The notes beneath the pieces are model-generated. The model searched no databases and had not been told where the DNA came from. It saw nothing but the letters and a program-made list of their open reading frames with translations. The translations under genes were made by a program, and so were the position numbers. A stretch of 57,421 bases of DNA, from contig CADDZC010000014.1 of assembly GCA_902812365.1 (NCBI GenBank), positions 1-57,421 of the forward strand, given 5' to 3'. Shown in pieces: positions 47,997 through 57,296 of the stretch (its first letter is position 1; each line of letters starts with the position of its first letter). This DNA comes from Acidobacteriota bacterium. Lineage in GTDB: Bacteria > Acidobacteriota > Terriglobia > UBA7540.

Positions 47997-48026
47997 TTGA
48001 CATCCTGATCTTCCATCCGCTATAAA
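47997..48026 (+). promoter_or_regulatory. Predicted promoter of the small TPR gene
   Basis: TTGACA (47997-48002), 18-nt spacer, TATAAA (48021-48026). The predicted start is near 48033, leaving about 16 nt before the GTG at 48049. It lies at the end of an AT-rich 250-bp stretch between rnpB and this gene, which otherwise contains only the rnpB -10 region and no gene I can support. Confidence 0.75.
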
Positions 48027-48048
48027 ATATAGATAGGTAAAGAGTAAC

Positions 48049-48792
48049 GTGCGCGACGGAAGTTCGCGTGCTGATGCAGCGATGAAGACGGCGAATAAGC
48101 GGCGATATGAGAGGCCATCCACATCCCGATCCCGGGTCCGGTCGGTGCGGGACATGGTCGTACGCACGCACCGCTCCTCAGCAAGACGTGAGCGGCAACG
48201 GCTTGCCGGTCAATCTCATACGCTGCCGTCGCCGCGACCCGTGCCGCGAGAAGGCGTTAGGGTGATTTCAAAGCCGGCTCCCGACGCTCTCCACGCGGCG
48301 GCGATTAAAAACTTTGAGATGGCGGTTCGCTCTTTTCGCCGGCAAAATTATGTTCGGGCCAAACAGATTTTTGAAAAATTAGCGGCGTCGGCTCCGCCGG
48401 AAGTCGCCGACCGCGCGCGCGTTTATCTCGGCTACTGCACACAAAAGATTGGAGTTAGAACGATTGCCCCAAAAACCGCCGCGGACTACCAGGTGTTAGG
48501 CGTAGCGGAGCTGAACGCCCGGCGGCTCGACTCCGCCATCCAGCACTTGGCTAAAGCTCAGAAACTGGATCCAAAGCGAGAGGATGTCCGTTACGCTCTC
48601 GCTGCCGCCCATGCCTTAAGGGGTGACGCCGAGTCGGCCCTCGAGCACCTGAAAGTCGCGATCGCCTTGCGCCCTCAAAATCGTTTTCTCGCTCGTTCGG
48701 ACGAAGACTTTGGGCCCCTGGCTCAGGATCCGCGGTTCCAAAGCCTCATCGCTTCGACGGGTCACGCCAACTCCGGACATCTTCGCACGTGA
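48049..48792 (+). CDS. Small TPR protein with Arg-rich N-terminus
   Basis: 247 aa, GTG 48049 (an ATG lies 33 nt further on). Residues 12-60 are strongly basic (ANKRRYERPSTSRSRVRSVR), with no signal peptide. From residue 80 on there are three to four TPR-type helix pairs (AAIKNFEMAVRSFRRQNYVR and AELNARRLDSAIQHLAKAQK). It is probably cytoplasmic; the basic tail may bind nucleic acid or membranes. It is 48 bp upstream of the YvcK-like gene on the same strand, so they may be co-expressed. No function can be named. Confidence 0.8.
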   Translation: MRDGSSRADAAMKTANKRRYERPSTSRSRVRSVRDMVVRTHRSSARRERQRLAGQSHTLPSPRPVPREGVRVISKPAPDALHAAAIKNFEMAVRSFRRQNYVRAKQIFEKLAASAPPEVADRARVYLGYCTQKIGVRTIAPKTAADYQVLGVAELNARRLDSAIQHLAKAQKLDPKREDVRYALAAAHALRGDAESALEHLKVAIALRPQNRFLARSDEDFGPLAQDPRFQSLIASTGHANSGHLRT

Positions 48793-48840
48793 AGGCAGCC
48801 GTCCATCTGTGCACGGCATCTCAATCCAGGTCGTAACCCC

Positions 48841-49812
48841 ATGAACGTCGTGGCGATCGGTGGCGGTACAGGTCTGGCGACGCTCTTGCGCGGCCTGAAG
48901 TTGCACGTAACCGCGCCGGGTCGGCCCGCCCAACTGCAACCCTCTGTCAGTCGCCTCGCCGCCGTTGTTACCGTCACCGACGAGGGGGGGAGCTCGGGCC
49001 GCCTACGCCGCGACTTGGGCATGCTTCCGCCGGGAGACATTCGTAATTGTCTGGTGGCGCTCGCCGAGGACGAACAACTGTTTACGAGACTTTTCAACTT
49101 TCGCTTCAGCGGCGGGCATGGTCTGGCTGGCCACAGTTTTGGCAATCTGTTTCTGGCGGCGCTGACTCGGCTGACCGGAGACTTCGCCGCCGCCGTGCGT
49201 GTTTCCAGCGAGGTGCTCGCCGTCCGCGGTGATATCTTCCCCTCCACTCTGGCCGATGTGCGTCTTCGCGCCGAACTTCGTGACGGCCGGATGATCGACG
49301 GCGAGCGGCGAATTGCCAAGACCCGCGTCCCCATTCGGCGCCTTCAGCTGGTCCCGTCCCGCTGCCGGCCCCTGCCGGAAACGCTGCAAGCTATCGAGGA
49401 GGCGGATCTGATTACCATCGGCCCCGGGTCTCTATATACCTCGCTCATACCCAACCTCCTGGTGGCAGGCATTCCCGAGCACATCGCCCGCTCCCGAGCC
49501 CGTAAGGTTTTTATCTCCAACCTCATGACCCAGCGCGGCGAAACGCGGAACTACTCGGCTTCCGATCACTTGCGGGCTTTGCAAGAGCACGCCGGCCGGA
49601 GACTTTTTGACTGCATCGTCCTCAACACCGCCGCCGTATCGCCAGCCATGCAAAAGCGCTACGCCGCTGAGCGGGCCTCGCCCGTCCTCAACGACCTCGA
49701 GCGGATCCGCGAATTCGGAGTGTCGCCGGTCTGCGCCGATTTGCTGAGTCGCGATCGCGTGGCGCGCCACGATCCTCGACAGCTCGCCGAGCTCGTCCTC
49801 GGGCTGGTGTAA
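48841..49812 (+). CDS. yvcK: YvcK/CofD-like protein (gluconeogenesis factor)
   Basis: 323 aa. The N-terminal Rossmann segment VVAIGGGTGLATLLRGLK (residues 3-20) and the motif VVTVTDEGGSSGRLRRDLGML (part of residues 42-62) are diagnostic, followed by FRFSGGHGLAGHSFGNLFL and ITIGPGSLYTSLIPNLLV. YvcK proteins bind UDP-sugars and affect cell shape and carbon use in Bacillus and mycobacteria; the exact activity is not established. In many bacteria it sits with whiA and rapZ, which are absent here. It follows the small TPR gene. Confidence 0.93.
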   Translation: MNVVAIGGGTGLATLLRGLKLHVTAPGRPAQLQPSVSRLAAVVTVTDEGGSSGRLRRDLGMLPPGDIRNCLVALAEDEQLFTRLFNFRFSGGHGLAGHSFGNLFLAALTRLTGDFAAAVRVSSEVLAVRGDIFPSTLADVRLRAELRDGRMIDGERRIAKTRVPIRRLQLVPSRCRPLPETLQAIEEADLITIGPGSLYTSLIPNLLVAGIPEHIARSRARKVFISNLMTQRGETRNYSASDHLRALQEHAGRRLFDCIVLNTAAVSPAMQKRYAAERASPVLNDLERIREFGVSPVCADLLSRDRVARHDPRQLAELVLGLV

Positions 49813-49910
49813 GGGGCCGGCCGCCGAGCCGCACGGGAGCTCTCCCGCCCGGAAAACCCTTATCGCCAACCGGCTCCGCCGTGTGTAGAATCAAACAGAG
49901 AGGATCGGTC

Positions 49911-50981
49911 ATGCCGGAACTGAAGCTCGCGCCGCCTTCTGCGGGTTCGACAGCGACCGCGAGCCTTCACGTGATCGCCGTCGCTATCGTCATTTATGCC
50001 TTGTACGCAGCCAGCTCGATCGTCATCACGCTCGTGTGCTCCATTTTTATTGCCTTTGTGCTCGATCCCGGCGTCGAGCTGATGGAGCGGGCGCGCGTTC
50101 CCCGCTGGGTCGGATCACTCTTCATGGTTCTCCTCGCGCTGGCTGCCGTCTATTTGCTGGTCTACCTTATCTATGGACGGGCTATAGCTCTTCTCGACGA
50201 CCTTCCCCAGCTCGCGATGCGTCTGCGGCACATTGTGACCCATTTCCAGAGTGTTTTCACCCGGATCGGGCAATCGCTTCCCTCTTCCCTCTCGCCCTCC
50301 GATGCCGGTGTGCCTACGGTGCGCGTCCAGCAGGAATCCCCTTGGCAACAGTTCCTGCTGCGCGGCATCGGGTCGTTTTACGCCTTTAGCGTCACGGTGA
50401 TGTTTATTCCGTTTCTCGTCTTTTTCATGTTGGCCTCGAAGGACCATGTGTGGGCGACCAGCCTGAATCTCTTTCCAGCCGAGCGGCGCCAGCACGTCGA
50501 GGACGTCATTCACGGTATTACGCGGATGGCCCGCGAGTACGTGCTCGGCAACATCCTGGTTGCCGTCATCTCAGCGGCGGTCATCACCCCCATCTTCGTC
50601 GGGTTGGGACTGCCCTACGCTCTTATCTTGGGACCGGTAGCAGCTTTCCTCAGCCTCATTCCCTATATCGGCGTGGCGCTGGCGCTGCTGCCACCTCTGC
50701 TGATCGCGCTCGCCACCTTCGAGACGGTCGGACCTTTCGTGGTCATCGCCCTCACAGTCATGGTCGTGCACTTTCTGGCCGTCAACTTTCTCACCCCTAA
50801 ACTCGTGGGACATTTCGTGAAGCTCAATGCCCTTACGATTACGTTGGCCATGATGTTCTGGGCGTGGCTATGGGGAGGCATCGGATTGGTACTCGCCGTG
50901 CCCATGACGGCTACCTTGAAAACCATCTGCGATAACGTTCCCTCGCTCCGTCCGCTCGGCGATTGGATGGGGGGAAGTTAA
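49911..50981 (+). CDS. AI-2E family transporter
   Basis: A 356-aa integral membrane protein from ATG 49911 (GAGAGG seven nt upstream; an upstream start at 49881 has no such site). About seven or eight membrane segments are visible, including VIAVAIVIYALYAASSIVI and the late VLAVPMTATLKTICDNV. The loop LIPYIGVALALLPPLLIAL and VNFLTPKLVGHFVKLNALTI match the AI-2E (UPF0118/TqsA) family. Substrates of this family are mixed (signal export, Na+/H+ antiport); none can be inferred. It lies about 100 bp after the YvcK-like gene. Confidence 0.92.
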   Translation: MPELKLAPPSAGSTATASLHVIAVAIVIYALYAASSIVITLVCSIFIAFVLDPGVELMERARVPRWVGSLFMVLLALAAVYLLVYLIYGRAIALLDDLPQLAMRLRHIVTHFQSVFTRIGQSLPSSLSPSDAGVPTVRVQQESPWQQFLLRGIGSFYAFSVTVMFIPFLVFFMLASKDHVWATSLNLFPAERRQHVEDVIHGITRMAREYVLGNILVAVISAAVITPIFVGLGLPYALILGPVAAFLSLIPYIGVALALLPPLLIALATFETVGPFVVIALTVMVVHFLAVNFLTPKLVGHFVKLNALTITLAMMFWAWLWGGIGLVLAVPMTATLKTICDNVPSLRPLGDWMGGS

Positions 50982-51104
50982 CCGGCGCAGCCGCCCCCGG
51001 GACGCAGTTGCGGGTCCAACACCGACGCGCCGAGGGCTCCCAGGGGTGCAAGGGCGAATTTCGATTGCCTTCGCGCTGTGGATTCTTGTTAGAATAAAAG
51101 CGCT

Positions 51105-51455
51105 GTGGGCTGGACCGCGAAACGCCGATTTCTGCGGGCTGTTTCTGCATGCCTGTTGGCTTTGCAGATTAACCTCCTGTGGGTGGCCGAAAGCCACCAT
51201 CATGAGGAGTCGGCGGATTTGCCGGGACAGGCGCAAAGCGTCGGGGCGGGTTGCGCTCAGACGCCTCCCGCCGCACCCAAGGCGCTTCTGTGTCCGGTGT
51301 GCCAGATTGTGCGCCAGAGCGCGGCGCGCCCGGCCACGAGCTCTCCGGCGCCCGAGGTGGTGGCCTCCGCCTCGCGGCTTCCCGTTTCCAGGTTCGCAGG
51401 ACTCTTCTCCTATTCTCCCACGGTCATATTTGGCCGCGCCCCTCCGTTGTCGTAG
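51105..51455 (+). CDS. Small exported His-rich CPVCQI protein
   Basis: 116 aa. A hydrophobic N-terminus (RAVSACLLALQINLLWVA) is followed by HHHEE at residues 31-35, C50, and the motif LLCPVCQIVR with C63 and C66, then a Ser/Pro tail. It shares its plan with the CPACQI gene at 44266. The GTG start at 51105 is uncertain: a weak -10-like TAGAAT (51090-51095) would make the transcript almost leaderless. It is about 150 bp upstream of the efflux-channel gene on the same strand. A role in presenting a metal to the pump is my inference. Confidence 0.65.
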   Translation: MGWTAKRRFLRAVSACLLALQINLLWVAESHHHEESADLPGQAQSVGAGCAQTPPAAPKALLCPVCQIVRQSAARPATSSPAPEVVASASRLPVSRFAGLFSYSPTVIFGRAPPLS

Positions 51456-51608
51456 CCTTACCGAGAGGTTGCGATCATCGTGGCGGATCCGCCTGGCGAG
51501 CGGGTGGGCCGGCGTTTTCCTCCCGATATTCACAGTCCTAGCTTCGAATCATGAGGCGGTACCACTGACATGCCGGGAGGCGATTTTCGAGGACTATCGG
51601 AGCAAGCC

Positions 51609-52886
51609 GTGTATCAGACGAGGCACGCCGCTGTCTTCATCATCATCATCTTGACGTTGGCCGCAAGACCGGGAAACGGCCAGCAGCCGGCTCCGCCGGC
51701 GATGACCATCGACCTGAACCAAGCCGTCCGATTGGCCATCAGTCACAATCCATCGCTGCGGGCGGCCCGCAACGGTATTCTGCAAAGTCAGGCCCAAGAG
51801 ATTACCGCGAGCCTCCGCCCGAACCCCGTCTTTACCTACGACGACCTCTTTGTGCCGATCAGCCCCGGACAGTTCACCGCCACCAACCTGAACCAGATCA
51901 CGGAATTTGACGTCGGAATCAGCAACCTCTGGGAGCGTGGCCACAAGCGGCAGGCGCGGATGCGGGCCGCCCATGACGCCACGGCGGTGACAAGATCGCA
52001 GGTGATGGACGCCGAGCGAGCCCTGACCTTCAACGTCGCCCAGCAGTTCATCAACGTGCTCCTGGCGAAGTCCAACCTGCAATTGGCGCAGCAGGACCTG
52101 GCGAGCTTCCAGCAGACCGTCCAGATCAGCGAGCAACGCTACCAGGACGGCGACATCAGCGAGGGCGATCTGTTGAAGATCAAGCTACAACTGCTGCTCT
52201 TTCAGACCGACGTCTCTTCCGCCCGCTTGGCGCTGGTGCAGGCCCTCGCCAGCCTCCGGCAGTTGATCGGCTACGAAGCTCTCCCGGCCAACTACGACGT
52301 AGTCGGCGAACTCGCTTACCAGCCCTTGCGGCTCAACAAGGAGGACCTGGAGGCCTTGGCGCTGAAGAATCGGCCGGACCTGCTTGCCGCCGAGCAGGGC
52401 GTTAACGCCGCCGAGAGCCAGTACGCCCTCGCCAAGGCCAATGGCAAGCGCGATGTGACGACGACGCTTGATTACACCCACGTCTCGGCCATCAACAGCG
52501 CCAGCTTCATCTTCAATATGGAAATTCCGGTCTTCGACCGAAACCAGGGAGAGATCGCGCGCACCCATTATGCCATTGACCAGTCGCAGGAATTGAAGGC
52601 GGCAGCCGAGCAAGCGGTCAGAACCGACGTCACCAACGCTTACGAGGGACTGCGCACCAACGGCCAGATCGTGGAACTTTACCAATCCGGATATCTCCGG
52701 CAAGCGCAAGATTCGCTCGAGATCAGCGAGTACGCGTACAAACGCGGCGCCGCCAGCCTGCTCGATTTCCTGGATGCGGAGCGGAGCTATCGCGCCACGC
52801 AGTTGGCCTACCGGCAGGCTCTGGCCAGCTACATGCTTTCGCTCGAACAGGTTCGGGAAGCGGTGGGCACGAGGAATCTGCCATGA
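51609..52886 (+). CDS. TolC-family outer-membrane efflux channel
   Basis: 425 aa from GTG 51609 (GGAG six nt upstream, signal peptide YQTRHAAVFIIIILTLAA); ATG 51570 is an alternative. Two repeated halves of long helices and short strands, as in TolC/CusC: LNQAVRLAISHNPSLRAARN opens the first half and LNKEDLEALALKNRPDLLAA the second. It forms the exit duct of the tripartite pump and has the CzcC/CusC-like gene order. Its stop overlaps the next start (ATGA), so it is translated with the adaptor. Confidence 0.93.
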   Translation: MYQTRHAAVFIIIILTLAARPGNGQQPAPPAMTIDLNQAVRLAISHNPSLRAARNGILQSQAQEITASLRPNPVFTYDDLFVPISPGQFTATNLNQITEFDVGISNLWERGHKRQARMRAAHDATAVTRSQVMDAERALTFNVAQQFINVLLAKSNLQLAQQDLASFQQTVQISEQRYQDGDISEGDLLKIKLQLLLFQTDVSSARLALVQALASLRQLIGYEALPANYDVVGELAYQPLRLNKEDLEALALKNRPDLLAAEQGVNAAESQYALAKANGKRDVTTTLDYTHVSAINSASFIFNMEIPVFDRNQGEIARTHYAIDQSQELKAAAEQAVRTDVTNAYEGLRTNGQIVELYQSGYLRQAQDSLEISEYAYKRGAASLLDFLDAERSYRATQLAYRQALASYMLSLEQVREAVGTRNLP

Positions 52887-54073
52887 GAGCAGCGGTGACC
52901 GGAGGCGGGCGGCCAGCGAAACGCGTAGTCTGGGCGGTGGTTCTGAGCGCTGTCTTGGCGGCGTTACCGGGATGCGGCCGGCGGCGCACCGAAGCCACCG
53001 AATCGACGTCTTACGGCACCGAGGGGGGCCGGGCGTCCACGGCGCAACTGTTCACGGTTCCCGCTGAGCAGATGTCACACGTTCAGGTGGTGGCGGCCGA
53101 GCTGACGCCCCTGACGCGCATCCTGCGCCTGCCCGGGGCCGTCGCCTATAACAACTTTGAGACCACGCCGGTCATCACCCAGGTCAGCGGTCCGGTATCC
53201 CGCATTTTGGTGTCGCCGGGGGAGATGGTGCAGAAGGGTCAGCCCATGCTGGAGGTGGCAAGCCCCGATTACGCCCAAGCCCGCACGGCGTACCTGAAGG
53301 CCCGCGACGCCTATGACCTTGCCCAAAAGACTTACTCGCGCGCCAAAGACCTTTATGACCACCACGCCGTCGCCTTGGCCGATTTGCAACAGGCCGAATC
53401 GGCGCGAAACCAGGCGCGGGCCGACTTGCAGGCGGCGACCGACGCCCTGAAGGTGCTGGGTATTCAGAATCTCGATCGGCTGGCTCGAGACCCCGTCTCG
53501 GCGGAAATTCCCGTGCTCGCCCCCATCAGCGGCGAGGTGGTGGAACGGTTGGTGGGCCCGGGCCAGGTCATTCAGAGCGGAGCGACTCAGGTTTTCACCA
53601 TCTCCAATATGAAGACCGTCTGGGTGCTGGTCAACGTTTACGAGCACGACCTCGGCTACGTTCATCTCGGCGAGCCCGTCAGCATTCAAACCGACGCCTA
53701 TCCGACCACGTTCCATGGCCGGATTTCCTATATCGCTTCGGCGCTCGACCCCAACACGCGCACTCTCCAGGTGCGCATCGTGACCGACAACCCCGGCGAG
53801 AAGCTGAAAAAGGACATGTATGTCACGGCCACGGTTGAGGCCGGCACGATCACGAACGCCCTGACGGTGCCGGACTCCGCCGTGCTGCGCACGCCCGAGA
53901 ACCAACCTTTCGTTTACGTGGCCACGGGGCCCAATCAGTTTGCTCAACGCCTGGTGGACGTGGGCGAAAGCGAGAATGGAAAAACCCAGATTGTGGATGG
54001 CCTGCGGGCCGGAGAACGCGTGGCCGCTGCCGGCAGCCTGTTCCTGCAGTTTGCGAATTCTTTGCAGCGCTAG
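52883..54073 (+). CDS. RND efflux periplasmic adaptor (CusB/CzcB-type)
   Basis: 396 aa. The N-terminus has lipobox LPGC (C31), so it is lipid-anchored. A barrel-sandwich hybrid domain opens PVSRILVSPGEMVQKGQPML (about residues 110-129), with a long coiled-coil hairpin (about 130-195) and the return half APISGEVVERLVGPGQ (about 213-228). A beta-barrel follows with PTTFHGRISYIASALDPNTR, and the membrane-proximal end carries LTVPDSAVLRT. It joins channel and pump. No extended Met/His metal-binding N-tail of the CusF type is present. It is 130 bp ahead of the pump gene. Confidence 0.94.
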   Translation: MRAAVTGGGRPAKRVVWAVVLSAVLAALPGCGRRRTEATESTSYGTEGGRASTAQLFTVPAEQMSHVQVVAAELTPLTRILRLPGAVAYNNFETTPVITQVSGPVSRILVSPGEMVQKGQPMLEVASPDYAQARTAYLKARDAYDLAQKTYSRAKDLYDHHAVALADLQQAESARNQARADLQAATDALKVLGIQNLDRLARDPVSAEIPVLAPISGEVVERLVGPGQVIQSGATQVFTISNMKTVWVLVNVYEHDLGYVHLGEPVSIQTDAYPTTFHGRISYIASALDPNTRTLQVRIVTDNPGEKLKKDMYVTATVEAGTITNALTVPDSAVLRTPENQPFVYVATGPNQFAQRLVDVGESENGKTQIVDGLRAGERVAAAGSLFLQFANSLQR

Positions 54074-54203
54074 CGGCCGGCGCTGGGAGGCCGGTCGGCG
54101 GCCTTCCCGAGGCCGGTGAGGAGCTCGGGCCCGCGGAGCTCGCCGCGGCGCCGAACGGGGGCATCCGGAAGCGGCGGGCGCCGAGCGAGCGGGCGGTCAA
54201 CCG

Positions 54204-57200
54204 ATGATTCATCGCCTTGTCCAGTTTGCGCTCCATCAGCGGTTTTTGATCCTGATGCTGGTGGCCTTCATCACCCTGGCCGGGGCCATTGCCTTCGAGC
54301 GCATGCCCGTTGACGCCTACCCGGACCTTTCTCCGCCGATGGTGGAGCTAATTACGCAATGGCCCGGTCACGCGGCCGAAGAGGTCGAGCGCCTCGTCAC
54401 CATACCGATCGAGATCGAGATGAACGGCGTACCCAACCTCGTGGTGATGCGTTCGATTTCTCTTTACGGGCTCTCCGACGTGCGGCTGACGTTCGAGTAC
54501 AACACCGATAACTATTTCGCTCGGCAGGTGGTCTTCGAACGCCTGGGAAACGTCACTCTGCCGGCCGGCATTACGCCCAGTATGGCACCGCTGTTCAGCC
54601 CGAGCGGCTTGGTCTACCGATACGTGATCGAGAGTCCGGATCGGACTCCGCAGGAGCTGAAGACCATCGAAGACTGGGTTCTGGAACGCGAATATAAGTC
54701 GGTTCCGGGCGTGGCGGACGACTCCGGTTTTGGCGGCACGGTGATGCAATATCAGGTGTTGCTCGACCCGGTACGGCTTTACGGCTATCACCTGACGGTG
54801 CCGCAAGTGATCCAGGCGCTCGCCGCGAATAATGGCAATACCGGCGGCGGTTTCTATTCCCAGGGCGGACAGTTTTACTATGTGCGCGGTTTGGGTCTGG
54901 TTCACGATTTGAACGACATCGGTGACATCGTGGTCGCCAGCGTCAACGGCGCTCCCATCCGCATTAAAGATGTGGGCCGGGTAGTCATCGGGCACGCTCC
55001 ACGCCTGGGCGAGTTCGGCTTTCAGAACCATGACGACGCCGTCGAAGGCGTCATCATGATGCGCCGCGGCGAGCAGACCCAGAACGTGCTCGAGCGCGTC
55101 GAGGCCAAGACTCGGGAACTCAACCAGCGAGTTTTGCCGCGGGATGTGAAGGTGCACCCGTTCTACGACCGCAGCGGCCTGGTGGACCTGACCACGGACA
55201 CCGTGGAAGCGAACCTATTGCGGGGCATGCTGCTGGTCTTGGTCGTGCTCATTTTTTTCCTGGTCAGCATCCGCGCCGCCATCATCACCGCCCTGACGAT
55301 TCCACTGGCCCTTCTGTTTTCTTTCATCTTCCTTCACGCCCATGACGTTTCCGCCAACCTGCTCTCGATCGGGGCCATCGACTTCGGAATTCTCATCGAC
55401 GGCACCATCGTGATGATGGAAAACGTTTATCGCGAGCTCGGTTTGCGGGCCGGTCAGCGCTATGACCTGCGGGAAGCCATCCTGGCCGCTGCCCGCGACG
55501 TCGATCGCCCAGTCTTCTATTCCGTGGCCGTCATCATCGCCGGCTATCTGCCCATTTACGCCCTAACCGGTCCGGCGGGCTCGCTGTTTCACCCTATGGC
55601 CGATACGATGTCGTTTGCCTTAATTGGCGCCCTGATGTTGGCTCTCACGCTCGTCCCGGTGCTCGCTTCCTATTGGTTCAAGGGCGGCGTCAAGGAACGG
55701 ATGAACCGCCCCTACGAGTGGGTCAAGCGGGTTTACGGAGGTGAGCTTCGCTGGTGTCTGGATCATCCCAAGACAACGATCTTGGCGGCGGCGCTGATTT
55801 TCGGCGGAGTCCTGATGCTGGTTCCGTACATCGGCGGAGAATTTATGCCGCACCTGGACGAAGGGGCGCTTTGGGTGCGGGCGACGATGCCCTATACCAT
55901 TTCGTTCGAAGAGGCTGGCAGGATTGCGCCCCAGATTCGGCATCTGCTGATGTCCTATCCTCAGGTCACCGTCGTTGGACAGGAGCTCGGCCGCCCGGAC
56001 GACGGCACCGATCCGACCGGGTTCTTCAATTGCGAATATTACGTTGGCTTGAAACCATACACGGATCGAGCCTGGCAAGGAACAATCCGGACGAAAGCAG
56101 AACTCATCGACTCCATTAACAGCCGGCTGAAGGCTTACCCAGGCATCATCTTTAATTTTACGCAGCCCGCTGAAGACGCCGTAGATGAAGCGCTAACCGG
56201 ACTCAAGAGCGCCCTGGCGGTGAAAATTTATGGCCCGGACCTGAATGTACTGCAGGACAGGGCCATTAAAATCAAGAACGTTCTTTCCCAGGTACCGGGG
56301 TTTACGGAGCTCACGGTGGTCCGCGAACTCGGCCAACCCAGCCTCCTGGTCGACGTCGATCGCGACAAGATTGCCCGTTACGGCATCAACGTTTCCGACG
56401 TCGAAAGCGTCGTGCAAGCCGGCGTAGGAGGGCAGGCCGCCACCCAAGTGATTCAAGGCGAGAAACTGTTCGATCTGGTCGTGCGGATGGAGCCACGTTA
56501 CCGCGAGGGCGCCCGAGCCATCGGTAACCTGCTGGTAGGGACGCCGAGCGGCCAACAGATTCCGCTCAGCCAGCTGGCCACAATCACCCAGGGCAACGGG
56601 GCTTCCTTCATCTACCGCGAGAACAATTCACGGTACATCGGAGTGCAGTACAGCATCGAGGGCCGCGACCTCGCCCGGGCTGTGGCTGACGGCCAACGCG
56701 CCGTCAGTCAGGCGGTCGATTTGCCAGAGGGCTACCGGCTGGCCTGGGGTGGCGAGTACAGTGAATATCTGGCGGCTAAGGCACAACTCTCCGTGATCGG
56801 CCCTCTCACCGTCGTCTTAATTTTCCTCATTTTGTTTGCCCTTTATGGCAATTTCAAGTTCCCGGTTTCCATCGCGATCGGAGTGATCATGACCGAGCCA
56901 GTCGGAGCCTTGCTGGCCCTAAAGCTTACCCACACGCCGTTTAGCGTGTCCTCCGTCCTCGGACTCCTGGTGTTGATGGGGGTCTCGGTAGAAACTGCCG
57001 TGGTACTGGTTTCCTACATCAACAAGCTGCGGTTGGAAGGAATGGACATCCGTAAAGCCACCTACGAAGCCTCGCTGCTCCGCCTGCGACCGATTATGAT
57101 GACGGCCCTCGTAGCCTGCCTTGGCCTCCTGCCCGCCGCCCTGTCTCACGGTATCGGTTCCGATACTCAGCGCCCCTTCGCCATCGTCATCGTTGCCGGA

Positions 57201-57287
57201 CTCCTCTCTCGCCTGTTTCTCGGGTTCTTTGTCAATCCCGTGCTTTACGAAATGATGGCTCGCGACGGCGACGTCCTGCAGGTATGA
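54204..57287 (+). CDS. RND heavy-metal efflux pump (CzcA/CusA family)
   Basis: A 1027-aa, 12-helix proton-driven inner-membrane pump. Hallmarks: ERMPVDAYPDLSPPMVELIT near residue 33, and the TM4 proton-relay segment DFGILIDGTIVMMEN at 393-407. That pattern (DFG...DG...EN) is the Zn/Co/Ni-type version; Cu/Ag pumps usually carry A-x-G-x-x-x-D-A. The late helix reads VLMGVSVETAVVLVSYINKL, where most relatives have VQNG, so it is a divergent subgroup. The three-methionine site of CusA is not obvious. Divalent metal export is likely; copper cannot be excluded. The gene ends only 10 bp before the insertion-sequence end. Confidence 0.93.
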   Translation: MIHRLVQFALHQRFLILMLVAFITLAGAIAFERMPVDAYPDLSPPMVELITQWPGHAAEEVERLVTIPIEIEMNGVPNLVVMRSISLYGLSDVRLTFEYNTDNYFARQVVFERLGNVTLPAGITPSMAPLFSPSGLVYRYVIESPDRTPQELKTIEDWVLEREYKSVPGVADDSGFGGTVMQYQVLLDPVRLYGYHLTVPQVIQALAANNGNTGGGFYSQGGQFYYVRGLGLVHDLNDIGDIVVASVNGAPIRIKDVGRVVIGHAPRLGEFGFQNHDDAVEGVIMMRRGEQTQNVLERVEAKTRELNQRVLPRDVKVHPFYDRSGLVDLTTDTVEANLLRGMLLVLVVLIFFLVSIRAAIITALTIPLALLFSFIFLHAHDVSANLLSIGAIDFGILIDGTIVMMENVYRELGLRAGQRYDLREAILAAARDVDRPVFYSVAVIIAGYLPIYALTGPAGSLFHPMADTMSFALIGALMLALTLVPVLASYWFKGGVKERMNRPYEWVKRVYGGELRWCLDHPKTTILAAALIFGGVLMLVPYIGGEFMPHLDEGALWVRATMPYTISFEEAGRIAPQIRHLLMSYPQVTVVGQELGRPDDGTDPTGFFNCEYYVGLKPYTDRAWQGTIRTKAELIDSINSRLKAYPGIIFNFTQPAEDAVDEALTGLKSALAVKIYGPDLNVLQDRAIKIKNVLSQVPGFTELTVVRELGQPSLLVDVDRDKIARYGINVSDVESVVQAGVGGQAATQVIQGEKLFDLVVRMEPRYREGARAIGNLLVGTPSGQQIPLSQLATITQGNGASFIYRENNSRYIGVQYSIEGRDLARAVADGQRAVSQAVDLPEGYRLAWGGEYSEYLAAKAQLSVIGPLTVVLIFLILFALYGNFKFPVSIAIGVIMTEPVGALLALKLTHTPFSVSSVLGLLVLMGVSVETAVVLVSYINKLRLEGMDIRKATYEASLLRLRPIMMTALVACLGLLPAALSHGIGSDTQRPFAIVIVAGLLSRLFLGFFVNPVLYEMMARDGDVLQV

Positions 57288-57296
57288 ACTTTATGC

